From Bacteroidales bacterium (GTDB lineage Bacteria; Bacteroidota; Bacteroidia; Bacteroidales; UBA1402), in assembly GCA_021373135.1 (NCBI GenBank), contig JAJFTH010000003.1, positions 434,001-498,000 of the forward strand: DNA of 64,000 nucleotides, given 5' to 3'. This document shows positions 36,315 to 45,686 of the stretch, in pieces. The notes beneath the pieces were generated by a model. The model did no database searches and was not told the origin of the DNA. It saw only the letters and a list, made by a program, of their open reading frames with translations. The translations under genes were made by a program, and so were the position numbers. Within the stretch, counting starts at the first letter, position 1; each line of letters begins with the position of its first letter.

Positions 36315-36887
36315 TTATTTATTCATTAATTCGTTTTCTACGATGTATCTCCACAAGGGAGCCAACATTATTCCTTCGGTTATTTCATCCTGCAGCATCA
36401 ATTGTTTGACTTCATCAATTGACATCAGAAGAACTTCTATATTCTCAGTTTGTTCAAGTCTTTGTTTTGAAGTCAGTCTAGCACCCTTTGCCAAAAAAGA
36501 ATAATTGATGTTTGACATCGAACTAGGGTTGGGAGAAGATTTGCCATACCCAATCCATTGGCCTCCCGAATAGCCTGTTTCCTCAAGAAGTTCTCTCTGA
36601 GCTGCTTCAATGGGCATCTCTCCTTTGTCAATCATACCAGCACAAATTTCATACTCAATAATATCCAGACCGTGACGATATTGACGTTCCATTACAAGGA
36701 GACCATCTTCCGTAATAGCTACCACATTCACCCAATCTGGATTCTCTATGACAAAGAAATCCTCTATTTCAAACTTATTGGGCAATCTGACATGATCAGA
36801 TCTGACTGTAAGATATTTGTGCCGGTATAAGTACTTGCTGGAAAGAAGTTCCCATTTACTTATATCAGAATCAGCAGAGAGGTGCAT
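36315..36887 (-). CDS. NUDIX hydrolase (ADP-sugar pyrophosphatase-like)
   Basis: A 190-aa protein with a complete NUDIX box in GMIDKGEMPIEAAQRELLEE followed by TGY (G-x5-E-x7-REL-x-EE-x-G). An N-terminal strand set (WELLSSKYLYRHKYLTVRSD) resembles ADP-ribose pyrophosphatases. It overlaps rmlC by 17 bp. In a capsule operon it may clear or balance nucleotide sugars; the substrate is not known. Confidence 0.88.
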   Translation of the reverse strand: MHLSADSDISKWELLSSKYLYRHKYLTVRSDHVRLPNKFEIEDFFVIENPDWVNVVAITEDGLLVMERQYRHGLDIIEYEICAGMIDKGEMPIEAAQRELLEETGYSGGQWIGYGKSSPNPSSMSNINYSFLAKGARLTSKQRLEQTENIEVLLMSIDEVKQLMLQDEITEGIMLAPLWRYIVENELMNK

Positions 36888-37455
36888 CTATGCTGAATGG
36901 GCTATCGTAGTCCTTTAGTAGTTGATGTTTAGTATCTTTGTCACTCAACAAGACCTTATCGGCCGGAATTCGCCAATCGATTTCCAGGCTATCATCTACT
37001 ATGCTGATACCGCCATCCGCTTCTGGATGATAAAACTCATCACATTTGTATTGGAAAATAGCCTTTTCGCTAAGTACTGCAAATCCATGAGCAAAACCTC
37101 TTGCTATAAGAAACTGACGATGATTATCTTCTGTCAACTCAACAGCTACATGTTTACCATACGTAGGACTACTTTTTCGGATGTCTACTGCCACATCAAG
37201 AACTGAACCTCGAACACATCTTACAAGCTTTGACTGTGTAAACGGGGGCTTTTGAAAATGGAGCCCTCTTATTACACCATAACTTGACATTGATTCATTG
37301 TCCTGAACAAAATTTATGGTATGACCTAAGATCGCTCCTACCTTCTCATCAAACTCACGTATTGAAAAGCTCTCGAAGAAATACCCACGAGCATCCTTAA
37401 ATACACGAGGCTCTATTATCAATACGCCTCCGATGGCTGTCTTTATTACTTTCAT
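36871..37455 (-). CDS. rfbC: dTDP-4-dehydrorhamnose 3,5-epimerase
   Basis: A 194-aa cupin enzyme with the active-site His region SSYGVIRGLHFQKPPFTQSK, DVAVDIRKSSPTYGK and ARGFAHGF. It converts dTDP-4-keto-6-deoxyglucose to the L-lyxo isomer on the way to dTDP-L-rhamnose. It is grouped with rfbA and rfbD, while rfbB (4,6-dehydratase) is not in the window. Confidence 0.95.
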   Translation of the reverse strand: MKVIKTAIGGVLIIEPRVFKDARGYFFESFSIREFDEKVGAILGHTINFVQDNESMSSYGVIRGLHFQKPPFTQSKLVRCVRGSVLDVAVDIRKSSPTYGKHVAVELTEDNHRQFLIARGFAHGFAVLSEKAIFQYKCDEFYHPEADGGISIVDDSLEIDWRIPADKVLLSDKDTKHQLLKDYDSPFSIDAPLC

Positions 37456-37467
37456 ATTCCGATCTTA

Positions 37468-38352
37468 TTAATAGATAAACTTTCCTTTTGCGACATTCTT
37501 AAGATGTTGCCCGTAAGGAGACTTACCATACCTTTGAGCAGATTCGAGAATCTTCTCTTTTGTAATCCAGCCATTCTTATAGGCGATCTCTTCAGGTGCC
37601 GATATCTTAACACTCTGGCGTTTCTCAGTCATTTGGACAAACTCTGAAGCCTCAATTAAGCTATCCATTGTACCTGTATCCAACCAAGCAAATCCACGGC
37701 CAAGGATGACACCACTCAATGTACCATCCTGAAGATATTGGTCATTAAGAGATGTAATCTCTAATTCTCCCCTAGCAGAAGGCTTTACTTTCTTTGCCAA
37801 CTCCACTACACGGTTGTCATAGAAATAGAGACCAGTAATACAATAATTACTCTTCGGTTGTTTTGGCTTTTCTTCAACTGATAGGATCTTTCCTGTTTCG
37901 TCAAATTCCATAATCCCGAAACGTTCAGGATCATTTACATAGTAGCCAAAGATAGTAGCATAGCCGTCCTCAGCATTTTTTACTGCGTGTTTGAGCTTAG
38001 CTACGAGACCTCCACCATAAAAGATATTATCTCCGAGTATCATTGCGCACAGGTCATCCCCAATGAACTCTTCACCCAATAAGAAGGCCTGAGCCAGACC
38101 ATCTGGCGATGGTTGAACCTTATACGAAAGCTTGACTCCAAACTGGCTTCCATCTCCAAGAAGCCTTTCAAAGTTTGGTAAATCTACCGGTGTAGAGATT
38201 ATAAGAATCTCTTTAATCCCAGCCAGCATAAGTGTTGACAGAGGATAGTAGATCATCGGTTTATCGTAAATTGGCAACAACTGCTTTGATGTTACCATCG
38301 TCAATGGATAGAGGCGCGTTCCGGCACCTCCGGCGAGAATAATACCTTTCAT
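37468..38352 (-). CDS. rfbA: Glucose-1-phosphate thymidylyltransferase
   Basis: A 294-aa nucleotidyltransferase beginning [17 protein letters not shown] with [25 protein letters not shown] and [12 protein letters not shown]. It makes dTDP-glucose, the entry to both rhamnose and dTDP-amino sugars. It is 8 bp from rfbD and 12 bp from rfbC. Confidence 0.96.
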   Translation of the reverse strand: MKGIILAGGAGTRLYPLTMVTSKQLLPIYDKPMIYYPLSTLMLAGIKEILIISTPVDLPNFERLLGDGSQFGVKLSYKVQPSPDGLAQAFLLGEEFIGDDLCAMILGDNIFYGGGLVAKLKHAVKNAEDGYATIFGYYVNDPERFGIMEFDETGKILSVEEKPKQPKSNYCITGLYFYDNRVVELAKKVKPSARGELEITSLNDQYLQDGTLSGVILGRGFAWLDTGTMDSLIEASEFVQMTEKRQSVKISAPEEIAYKNGWITKEKILESAQRYGKSPYGQHLKNVAKGKFIY

Positions 38353-38359
38353 AATATTG

Positions 38360-39235
38360 TTATAACTGCTTCATACAGGATTCAAGCGAAACAAACCAAT
38401 GAGGAATTGTCACGCCAAAGGTCTTCTTGACCTTGCTCTTATCAAGTACCGAGAAGCTTGGACGTTTCACTTTTGAGCCATATTCTTCAGAGTTGCAAGG
38501 ACGAATGTCACAATGATGACCGCTGAGATAGTTAATCATTACTGCAAAGTCATACCAAGAAACAGAGCCTTCGCATGTGAAATTATATTCTCCTACGAGA
38601 TCTAGCTTATTTTCATCTATTACTTTTAAGATAATGTTAGCTAGCTCAGGTGCGTATGTTGGTGTCCCCACCTGATCATAAACAACATTCAATGTGTCGC
38701 GCTCTCCTGTGAGACGAATCATCGTCTTCATAAAGTTATTTCCATATTTTGAGAATAACCATGCTGTGCGGAACAGAATATATTTACATCCAGAAGCGAA
38801 AATTTGCTTTTCTCCAGAATATTTAGTGGTAGCGTAAACATTAACTGGATTCTTTTCATCAGTTTCAACGTATGGAGCAGCCTTTGAACCGTTATATACA
38901 AAGTCTGTTGAAATATGGATAAGAGTTACATCTTTTTCTTTTGCCACAGTTGCTATGTTGTGAACAGCATCTGAATTAAGTAGCTGTGCAGTTTCAATGT
39001 CCGTCTCTGCCTTATCAACATTTGTATATGCGGCACAATTTACGATGACATCTATTTTCTCTGATTTGGCTATTGTTCTAATAGCATCGATGAGTGTAAT
39101 ATCAAGATATATTACTTCATCATCACCACTCGATACCACATCCGTAAATACAAATCTATGATTTGTGAAACTTTTAGAAGCAGCTCTCAATGCCTGCCCC
39201 AACTGACCATTCGCTCCTGTTACAAGTACATTCAT
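38360..39235 (-). CDS. rfbD: dTDP-4-dehydrorhamnose reductase
   Basis: A 291-aa SDR with [36 protein letters not shown] and YATTKYSGE (Tyr/Lys). It performs the last step to dTDP-L-rhamnose. It is the first gene of the rml set in the direction of transcription. Rhamnose is thus a likely repeat-unit sugar if rfbB exists elsewhere. Confidence 0.95.
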   Translation of the reverse strand: MNVLVTGANGQLGQALRAASKSFTNHRFVFTDVVSSGDDEVIYLDITLIDAIRTIAKSEKIDVIVNCAAYTNVDKAETDIETAQLLNSDAVHNIATVAKEKDVTLIHISTDFVYNGSKAAPYVETDEKNPVNVYATTKYSGEKQIFASGCKYILFRTAWLFSKYGNNFMKTMIRLTGERDTLNVVYDQVGTPTYAPELANIILKVIDENKLDLVGEYNFTCEGSVSWYDFAVMINYLSGHHCDIRPCNSEEYGSKVKRPSFSVLDKSKVKKTFGVTIPHWFVSLESCMKQL

Positions 39236-39265
39236 TTTGTTAAGATTATGTAGATAAAATATTTT

Positions 39266-39541
39266 TTAGTTATACTCTATGCTCCACCAAAAAGAGCTTG
39301 TTTGATTAGTATCGTCTGTCACTTTGATAGAGAAAGCAATTATTGTGCTGCCGAAATAATAGATTGGCCTGATAATCATATTTGACCCTTTGGAATGCAA
39401 ATCTTCAAAATAGTCAAGCCATTGCTGTGTTGTCCGATTGTCATCCTTCGAATCTTCCATTTTCATAAACCTAAAATACTCTTTAACATAACCATTTAAT
39501 GATTCAAAAGGCATGTTCAATTTTTCAAATTCAGCATTCAT
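39266..39541 (-). CDS. Hypothetical small acidic protein
   Basis: A 91-aa soluble protein without signal peptide or membrane segment. It has an acidic N-terminal helix region (EYFRFMKMEDSKDDN), a central TTQQWLDYFEDL and a strand-rich C-terminus (IIAFSIKVTDDTNQTSSFWW). It sits 30 bp upstream of rfbD and could be co-transcribed. I do not recognise the family. Confidence 0.5.
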   Translation of the reverse strand: MNAEFEKLNMPFESLNGYVKEYFRFMKMEDSKDDNRTTQQWLDYFEDLHSKGSNMIIRPIYYFGSTIIAFSIKVTDDTNQTSSFWWSIEYN

Positions 39542-39632
39542 ATAATTTATTATTTGTTACAAGTACGATGTATGAGAATAAAGGAGAGCACAACGTTCAT
39601 GCTTCGTTATTTTGGACGCTCTCGATTGTTAG

Positions 39633-40201
39633 TTAATGTTTTTTCATATCCAGCCCTTTATCTGTCAAATAATATTTTCTGGTCTCTATGTTTGGGATGA
39701 TCAGGATATTTTAACCGGACAAATTCATACTTTATTGCCGGACCTAAATAGACCTTTCTGAAATTGACGCTATCACTCAATCCCATCAGATGCATCAATT
39801 CTCGTACGGAATAAGCATCATTTCCCATTCGACTCACCAATTCGCTCACTCTTACGGAGGTTTTTTGATGGGTTTCTTGCTCCATTTTGACAGCTTCATC
39901 AAATACTGTTACCTGAAACTTTTATGGTAATCGGATCTTGAAAACGTCCCAACTCGATGGTTGTAAGATATGAATCATTTTTCTTGAACAACAGATAGGC
40001 GGCATTTGTCAGTTTACCCTCGCGCAGCAAATCATATTTTTGTAAAAAAGCGATGGGTGTTTCGTTGATTGTCAACCCGTTTTCTTTCATTATTTCTATG
40101 GCTGACTGCACTTTTTCCAACGAAAGATCGTCCAATGTATGTAATACTTCCCAATGACCGCTTTTGGGGGCCGAGATGCTTAATGATACCTTTGCCGGCA
40201 A
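39633..40201 (-). pseudogene. AlbA_2/RecG-like ATP-binding protein, internally deleted remnant
   Basis: Two pieces of one gene family. The upstream piece (39899-40201) has GHWEVL and GKLTNAAYLLFKKN (the family linker) and stops soon after DPITIKV. The downstream piece (from 39885) is the C-terminal winged helix (YSVRELMHLMGLSDSVNFRK, then KHRDQK). It shifts frame at QK, where the other frame continues YYLTDKGLDMKKH to a stop at 39633. The N-terminal AlbA_2 domain and the middle are gone. Confidence 0.65.
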
Positions 40202-40227
40202 AGGTTATTTATATGGTCGTTAAGTAC

Positions 40228-41355
40228 TCAAGTTGATAGCCATAATCCCAAGAATCGGTCGTAAACAATGTATCCTTTTTCCGATTTATAAACCAGCTCA
40301 TTTTCCATCAATTTGTTCAATGCTCTGCTTACACTGCTCGAATTTTTCAGGCTGTATTTAGTAATGAAATCCCCGGAATTGATTTGTTCTACGACTTTTT
40401 CTTTTGCTACAGCTCTAAGCAGGCTAACCTGGACGTCCGAGTAAGCATTCAGCAATTCCTGATAGGCGTACGTGTTCTCTTCGAGCAATTCTCGTATAGC
40501 ACAATATACGAGGTCTAATTTGTCAATATTTTTTCGGTACTCGTACAATCGGTTGAGTACAGCTTGAACGTACCAGGTATGTCCTTCAAAACGGGTATAG
40601 ATGAAATCAAAACAGTCTTGCGTGAGGGTGTAACCGTTTTTTTGAAAATGATTTCTGGCAAATTGTTCGTATTTTTCTTTATTGACCACATCAAGCGACA
40701 GAATTTGGGTGCTTTGATAAAAGGGTCGCTTGGCAGACAAGAATATTTCGCTCATTAAGTGTTGTCTACTTCCGGAAAAAATGAATTTCACGTTGGGAAG
40801 GAACTGGATATAGGAACGTAATAGAGCTTCTGTTCCTTTCTCGGGGTATTCTGCCACTTGTTGAAACTCATCGATAGCGATATAACATCTTTTATCCGAT
40901 TGTTTAAGGTACGAAAACACTTCCTGCAAACTCTTGTCAACGCTTTCCGGTTCAATTTTAACACTTAACTCAGGTTGCCCTGATAGGGCATCGTAGGATA
41001 GTGTGGGACGAAAACTTTTGAAAAAAGTGGCAAATTTTCTCATTGCTTTTTCCACGCTGTCATCCATTTTTCCAAGAACGCTTTCGGCAAATAATTTGAC
41101 AAAATCATTCAGGTTTTGCGTAGAATAGATGTCTAAGTAGATACAGGCAGTATTTTTATCTTTTTGTGACAGTTTATGAAAAACGTGATGGATTATTCCT
41201 GTTTTCCCGTAACGGCGAGGACTCATCAACGAAATGTTCCGATCATTTTCGAGTGCTGAAATAATCTTTGCTGTTTCTGTTTCGCGGTCACAGAAATACT
41301 CGGGGCTGTAATATCCGACAAGTAAAAAAGGATTGTATGGTTTATTGATTTTCAT
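40228..41355 (-). CDS. STAND/archaeal-type AAA ATPase with C-terminal winged helix
   Basis: A 375-aa protein: CDRETETAKIISAL, Walker A in SPRRYGKTGI, Walker B in CYIAIDEFQQ, sensor-1-like FSGSRQH, then a helical part and a winged helix (SSSVSRALNKLMENELVY). Such ATPases are frequent in Bacteroidota accessory DNA. The function is unknown; some relatives sit in defence or toxin contexts. It is intact among decayed neighbours, and a strong dyad lies just before its start. Confidence 0.78.
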   Translation of the reverse strand: MKINKPYNPFLLVGYYSPEYFCDRETETAKIISALENDRNISLMSPRRYGKTGIIHHVFHKLSQKDKNTACIYLDIYSTQNLNDFVKLFAESVLGKMDDSVEKAMRKFATFFKSFRPTLSYDALSGQPELSVKIEPESVDKSLQEVFSYLKQSDKRCYIAIDEFQQVAEYPEKGTEALLRSYIQFLPNVKFIFSGSRQHLMSEIFLSAKRPFYQSTQILSLDVVNKEKYEQFARNHFQKNGYTLTQDCFDFIYTRFEGHTWYVQAVLNRLYEYRKNIDKLDLVYCAIRELLEENTYAYQELLNAYSDVQVSLLRAVAKEKVVEQINSGDFITKYSLKNSSSVSRALNKLMENELVYKSEKGYIVYDRFLGLWLST

Positions 41356-41374
41356 CGAACAAGAATACGGATTA

Positions 41375-41405
41375 TTTCGCAGAATGCGATACGCAAAATG
41401 CGAAA
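41375..41405. promoter_or_regulatory. Nested dyad upstream of the AAA ATPase gene (possible operator)
   Basis: The outer arms TTTCGCA and TGCGAAA and the inner arms TGCG and CGCA share one centre at 41390. It lies 20 bp before the ATPase start codon. The symmetry is 11 of 14 positions on each side. Confidence 0.45.
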
Positions 41406-41442
41406 AAGTTCATTTCTATACTATTTTTGAATAGCTGTTGAC

Positions 41443-41537
41443 TTCCCAATGACCGGTTTTGGCTGGGCCGATACGACGGATAATATTCATTTTTCTTAAT
41501 TTAGATATATTTGTTTCTATTTTCCTTACGGATATTC
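41443..41537 (-). repeat. 95-bp repeat, copy 1 (winged-helix tail of an AlbA_2-family gene)
   Basis: This is nearly identical to 43106-43200, with about 47 bases unbroken at the right end. On the minus strand it encodes IETNISKLRKMNIIRRIG and then GHWEV. It is a gene-end fragment without its gene; copy 2 is the tail of the pseudogene at 43049-44102. Confidence 0.75.
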
Positions 41538-41561
41538 GTCTCCGCTTCCTATTCGTTTTCT

Positions 41562-42999
41562 CTATCTTACTAGCCAGTAGCCGCCGGTTTTTTTGCTGCC
41601 ACGGCGTTCGATAAATAATTTTTTAACTAAAAAAGAAACGACTTTGTCAAGAGTATCTACCGGTATCGACAATATATCCGACATATCTTTAACTTTTGCG
41701 CCTCCATTTTCGGATATATATTCCAATACACGTTTTTGCGTATCATTTAATCCGCCATTTAATCCGCCATCTTCCATGACCTCTTTTACACCACTCGCTT
41801 CTTTCCTCCAAACCACGGTTGTAAACCCATCTTCTTGAATGAATTCGGGTTGGCGTAGTCCATACGCCAAGCATTTTTTCACAATCTCCTCGGTACCGGT
41901 ACCGGCTTGTTCTATGGTGCCTGCCAAGTACATGGGAGTAGCTATTAGCGGGTTTGCCGGAATGGAGTTGTGAGCGGAAAACAGTTTTTTTGTAGTCCAT
42001 CCGAAAGGGAGATGCCCCGGATTCCACACCTCAAGACGGTCTTTATACAGCATCACTTCCACACTTCCATTACTGGTATAGTCACGATGGCACACGGCAT
42101 TCACAATAGCTTCGGTTACAGCTCTTATGGGAAGCTCCAAATCGACATCCACCGAGGCCCCTTTATCACGTGTACCTACCCTGGCATCTATGCGGGATAA
42201 GACAAAACTGACGGCTTGGTCTATTACTTCGAAAACATCTCCTGAGTATATATGATAAGATGGTATTGGTTTTTCTTTACGGATTCCGTAGAACTGTCCG
42301 CATTTCACTGTGGATGTCGAAAAAAAATATTGAGGCTTTTTACCGAAGAGCAATAGTGCGGCATTCGTAATTCTTTCCCCCTGACACAAATTCAGATGGG
42401 TAAGCAGTTCAAAAGGTTCAACATCTTCACCAAATGGGAATCCACGCCTTACGCCGGCACTGTGCACGAACTTGCGGATCTTTTCGCTGTCAATATCATC
42501 TATCGTAGCATTAAATGCCAAAGTAGCGTCAAATGGAAGCCTGCGTATATATTCCTTATCACTCAAATAATCTATCAACGAAGCATATACGGCAGTCTGC
42601 AATTCGTCATAACTGCCAAAAGACTGTCTTACCACCTCTTTTTCCGCTTTACGGATAAAAGCCGTCTCTTTGGAATGACGATTATCGGTCTCTTTAATAA
42701 AGATCAACCGGTTTTTATTGGCGGCGGTCGCTATATCATACTCACGCTCTGTAGGAGAGACCCCTTCGGCATCTTCATTCCATATTGGGAGCCAAGCAAT
42801 CCAAGATAAATATCACTCTGTTTACGCCCTCAGAATAGACCTTTTGGGCCGACTTATCTTTTGCAGAGGTTTTCTCAAAGATGAATGTCTCAAAGAATTG
42901 GCCAAGCAATGCGTCCTGACGGATATAGTCAGCCAAAAGTTTGCGTTCTTTGGCAAACTCCTGCTGTACACTGCTTATAAAAATTCTTATCGGTTTCAT
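41562..42999 (-). pseudogene. DUF4062-AlbA_2/RecG-like ATP-binding gene, frameshifted
   Basis: The N-terminal piece from 42999 (MKPIRIFISSVQQEFAKERK) is the DUF4062 start. Near 42820 the frame must change to read DIYLGLLGSQYG. Near 42780 it changes again to NEDAEGVSPTEREYD, which then joins the long frame from 42707 (KETDNRHSKETAFIRKAEKE, CHRDYTSNGSVEV, GTGTEEIVKKC) to the stop at 41562. Two single-base losses therefore break one gene of about 475 codons. The C-terminal 381 residues remain open and carry the RecG-like ATP-binding and winged-helix parts. Confidence 0.8.
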
Positions 43000-43048
43000 A
43001 TAGTGGACGCGTACTTATATAGTGGACTTTCAGTCCGCCTTTCTTTTG

Positions 43049-44102
43049 TCATTTATTCGATTTTCCTGACATAGCAGGTTTGGCTTCTCCGGTTTTGTTG
43101 GTGATTTCCCAATAACCGCCTTTGGGGGAGCCGATGCGACGGATAATACCCGTTTTTCTTAATTTAGATATATTTGTTTCTATTTTCCTTACGGATATTC
43201 CTATATTTTCCGATAGTATTTTAGCAGAAATATGAGGATCCGCATTTATTAACGAAACAATTTTTTTTGATTATCAGTTATTTTTTCACCGACCTTTTCA
43301 CCGACCTTTTCACTTTCTGTCCCCTTTAAGGTATTTTCTACGACAGTTGAAGATATCCGTTCAAAGACCACTCTTGACATGTCTTGTTTGTCGTCGAAGA
43401 AGTGTACTTTCAGTCCACCTTTTTTCTGCCAAAGCAACATTTTGTCAAAACCATAACCGGCTGTTTCACAGAGTCTCGCACAGCGGAATAGTTTGGCAAT
43501 AACAGGATTACGTGGTATGGTTATGTCAGCGTTGAGCAATTCTTCAATGGTACGGGGGAAACCTCCGGCATTTTCAAACTCTATCCGGTCATCAAACACC
43601 CGGATGCGCGACTTCATCGGACTAAAGTAATCAGCGTGCATCAACATGTTGACCAGTGCTTCGCGCAAGGCATCTATTTGGGAAGTGTCATCTATAGCTA
43701 CTCCGAGGCTGTTTATTGAACGTAGTTCATTATCGGCATACAAACGAAGACGTTGTATCAAAGCCAAATAGTATTCCCAAATATTTTCCAATTCAGGAAT
43801 GCGGAATGTATAACGTGCCGTTGCGTTGGCATAAGACGTCCCCGGTATTTCCAGAAAATCGATTCTGAAATCGGAAAAATGCTTCGCTATGGCAACTTCC
43901 CCGCCAAACATCAGCAAACCGCCGTTAGTAAGCTCTTTTCCATCGGTTATGCGTAGTCTTTTGCAAAACTCGGCATCGTTCATCTCGTTGTATTTCAAAG
44001 ATGGATTGAAATCTTTAAGAAACCTTCGAATGCCCTATCTGCATCTCTGTCTATAAAATTATTCCTCTCCGCGATTTTACCGTACTGAAATGGATTCTTC
44101 AT
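43049..44102 (-). pseudogene. Chimeric AAA/AlbA_2-family gene with poly-A frameshift
   Basis: From ATG 44102 the frame reads MKNPFQYGKIAERNNFIDRD, the start of a Bacteroidota AAA ATPase, and stops at TGA after about 37 codons. From about 44025 another frame gives DFNPSLKYNEMNDAEF and the AlbA_2-family middle (RITDGKELTNGGLLMFGGE, ALREALVNMLMHADYF, CETAGYGFDKML). At A8 (43261-43268) the frame ends in KKLFR. With one more A it continues as IVSLINADPHISAKILSE to a proper stop at 43049. The gene looks like a recombination chimera with a slippage-type frameshift. Confidence 0.7.
43106..43200 (-). repeat. 95-bp repeat, copy 2
   Basis: Partner of 41443-41537. Here it lies in the C-terminal winged-helix region of the broken AlbA_2-family gene. 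Shorter relatives of the GHWE/GYWE-coding part are found near 40140-40170 and 44481-44515. Confidence 0.75.
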
Positions 44103-44114
44103 CTTGTTTTTTTG

Positions 44115-44122
44115 CAAAGATA
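44115..44122 (-). promoter_or_regulatory. -7 promoter box before the chimeric ATPase remnant
   Basis: The minus-strand sequence TATCTTTG is an exact match to TAnnTTTG, 13 bp before the ATG at 44102. Confidence 0.5.
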
Positions 44123-44284
44123 TGTAAAACTTCCATGATAGTAAGTTACCATCCGGTAAGTTTTGCTGAGTAGTTATTTATATCCATCTGAGTATCTATG
44201 GGTGGACACGTACTTAATACATCATACCGAATAGCCAAAGTGGAATTTTGTTTTTGTGTCCAACTTCGGGTTTCTCTTGCACTT

Positions 44285-44401
44285 CTAATGCTCCTTATAA
44301 GCGGTACCCCCAACTAAACGTGTTTCTCTAAGTGAACCTAATCCCTGTAACTCTTTTAAAAGTTCCAGTGTTGAGGCTGCGACTGTTTCAAGATGTAACA
44401 T
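44285..44401 (-). pseudogene. AbiEii-like nucleotidyltransferase, N-terminal relic
   Basis: 38 codons from ATG 44401 read LETVAASTLELLKELQGLG and RLVGGTAY, the start of AbiEii/AbiGii-type nucleotidyltransferase toxins. A TAG follows at 44285, before the catalytic part. The rest of the gene is absent. The family usually pairs with an AbiEi antitoxin, which is not seen here. Confidence 0.65.
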
Positions 44402-44406
44402 CTGAA

Positions 44407-44475
44407 CGCTTTAACCAGCAAGATGATGGACAGCGTGGAGGTCAACACCGAGAGGGTTTTGGAGACGGTGTCACC
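44407..44475 (-). pseudogene. Relic of an SLBB export protein C-terminus
   Basis: The minus-strand frame gives TVSKTLSVLTSTLSIILLVK, closely like the last residues of the intact SLBB protein at 45687 (TVSKGLATLMSTLSVILLL). It is joined on its upstream side to an AlbA_2-type tail (GGHWEIT) and on its downstream side to the AbiEii relic. It suggests that a second large export gene once ended here. Apart from these fragments, 43999-44522 holds no gene that I can support. Confidence 0.6.
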
Positions 44476-44522
44476 GGTTATTTCCCAATGACCGCCTTTG
44501 ACAGGGCAGATACAGATAAATC

Positions 44523-45653
44523 TTATTGAGCATTCCACTTCTGTTTGATTTCAGAAAAATAATGTTTACCCATTACAATACCTACCCCAACAACACATCC
44601 TAAGAAAACCCAAAGAATAAGAATCATGGGTTTATTCGGTTTTGATTTTTCTGAAGGAATTGCAACCGGCTCAATGACTGTGAACACCGGTGTATCTTTA
44701 CTCACCTGTATTTTTGCTTGTTCAAGCTGTTTTGCCAGCTCTTGAAAAACGCTACTGGATATGCCGTACTTTGTTTGAAGTCGGGTATTTGCCACTTCTG
44801 GCACGGCACTGACCAAATCTTTAAATTTATCCGTATTTACGGCTACTTTTACCTGATAACCTTCAGCCTGAGCTTTGGCGATGTTATAACGTTCCTGAAT
44901 AAAATTGAGATCAGCTTGAGCTTTTTCTATTTTAAAACGGGTGATATCACGTTGCAAAAGTTCTTGCGCTTTTTCGGCAACCTGTGCTGCAGCCAAGGCC
45001 TCAGGCATGGTTACATTTAAGGTAAGATAGCCTTCTTTCTTTTCTACTGCTAATGAAACAACTTTGTCCAGTATCTTTTTTACTTTGGTTTGATCTTTAG
45101 AAAGCTCCAATGGCCTAATGACCAAATTCCCGGGTAAAGAATCAACCTTTGAAGATTTATTTTTCAATGCTTTTAATAAGACACCGGGTAATCCTATGGT
45201 ATATTTCTTGATTGCCCCGATAACCGATAGTTTTTTTTCATTGGTGTAATATTCCAAAAGAGTAATCGGTTTATCAAATTCACTGAAATTGAATTTGGTA
45301 TTCATTAGTTCCAGTTTAAACGGATTACTGTTTACTATCTGAGGATATATTACAGGAGACAAGTCGGAACTCTGCGTCATGCCCAAATCCAAACCGGCGA
45401 GTGAAGCCAGACCACTTAACTGAGATTTGCTGCTACTGTTTAACTGGGGCACCATAATTGTAGTAGCTATATATTCATTGGGTGTATTAAATGCAACTAA
45501 AACGCCCAGGAACGCACCTATAACGACAGAAATAAGAATAATCAAACGACCTTTCCAAAGCGTTTTAGCGATTGCCATGAGGTCTATTTCATCTTCCTCA
45601 TCGGTTGCCGAATTGATTTGGGCACTTTCGTTAATCTGTTTATCTTGCATCAT
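44523..45653 (-). CDS. Wzz-like chain-length determinant (no kinase domain)
   Basis: A 376-aa protein with two membrane segments (ILISVVIGAFLGVLVAF near residues 35-52 and MILILWVFLGCVVGVGIV near 340-360). Between them is a periplasmic helical part (KAQADLNFIQERYNIAKAQAEG). The proline-rich motif before the second segment (IPSEKSKPNKP) is typical of Wzz. There is no Walker motif. It follows the SLBB protein by 33 bp and is the inner-membrane co-polymerase of locus A. Confidence 0.9.
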   Translation of the reverse strand: MMQDKQINESAQINSATDEEDEIDLMAIAKTLWKGRLIILISVVIGAFLGVLVAFNTPNEYIATTIMVPQLNSSSKSQLSGLASLAGLDLGMTQSSDLSPVIYPQIVNSNPFKLELMNTKFNFSEFDKPITLLEYYTNEKKLSVIGAIKKYTIGLPGVLLKALKNKSSKVDSLPGNLVIRPLELSKDQTKVKKILDKVVSLAVEKKEGYLTLNVTMPEALAAAQVAEKAQELLQRDITRFKIEKAQADLNFIQERYNIAKAQAEGYQVKVAVNTDKFKDLVSAVPEVANTRLQTKYGISSSVFQELAKQLEQAKIQVSKDTPVFTVIEPVAIPSEKSKPNKPMILILWVFLGCVVGVGIVMGKHYFSEIKQKWNAQ

Positions 45654-45686
45654 TTCTTTTCAGATTTATCAATGTTGAACCATTTA

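Noticed and set aside
41443..43200. The 95-bp direct repeats as IS ends or attachment sites
   Set aside because: Both copies encode the same winged-helix protein tail in frame, so they are gene-derived repeats; no integrase or transposase lies between them.
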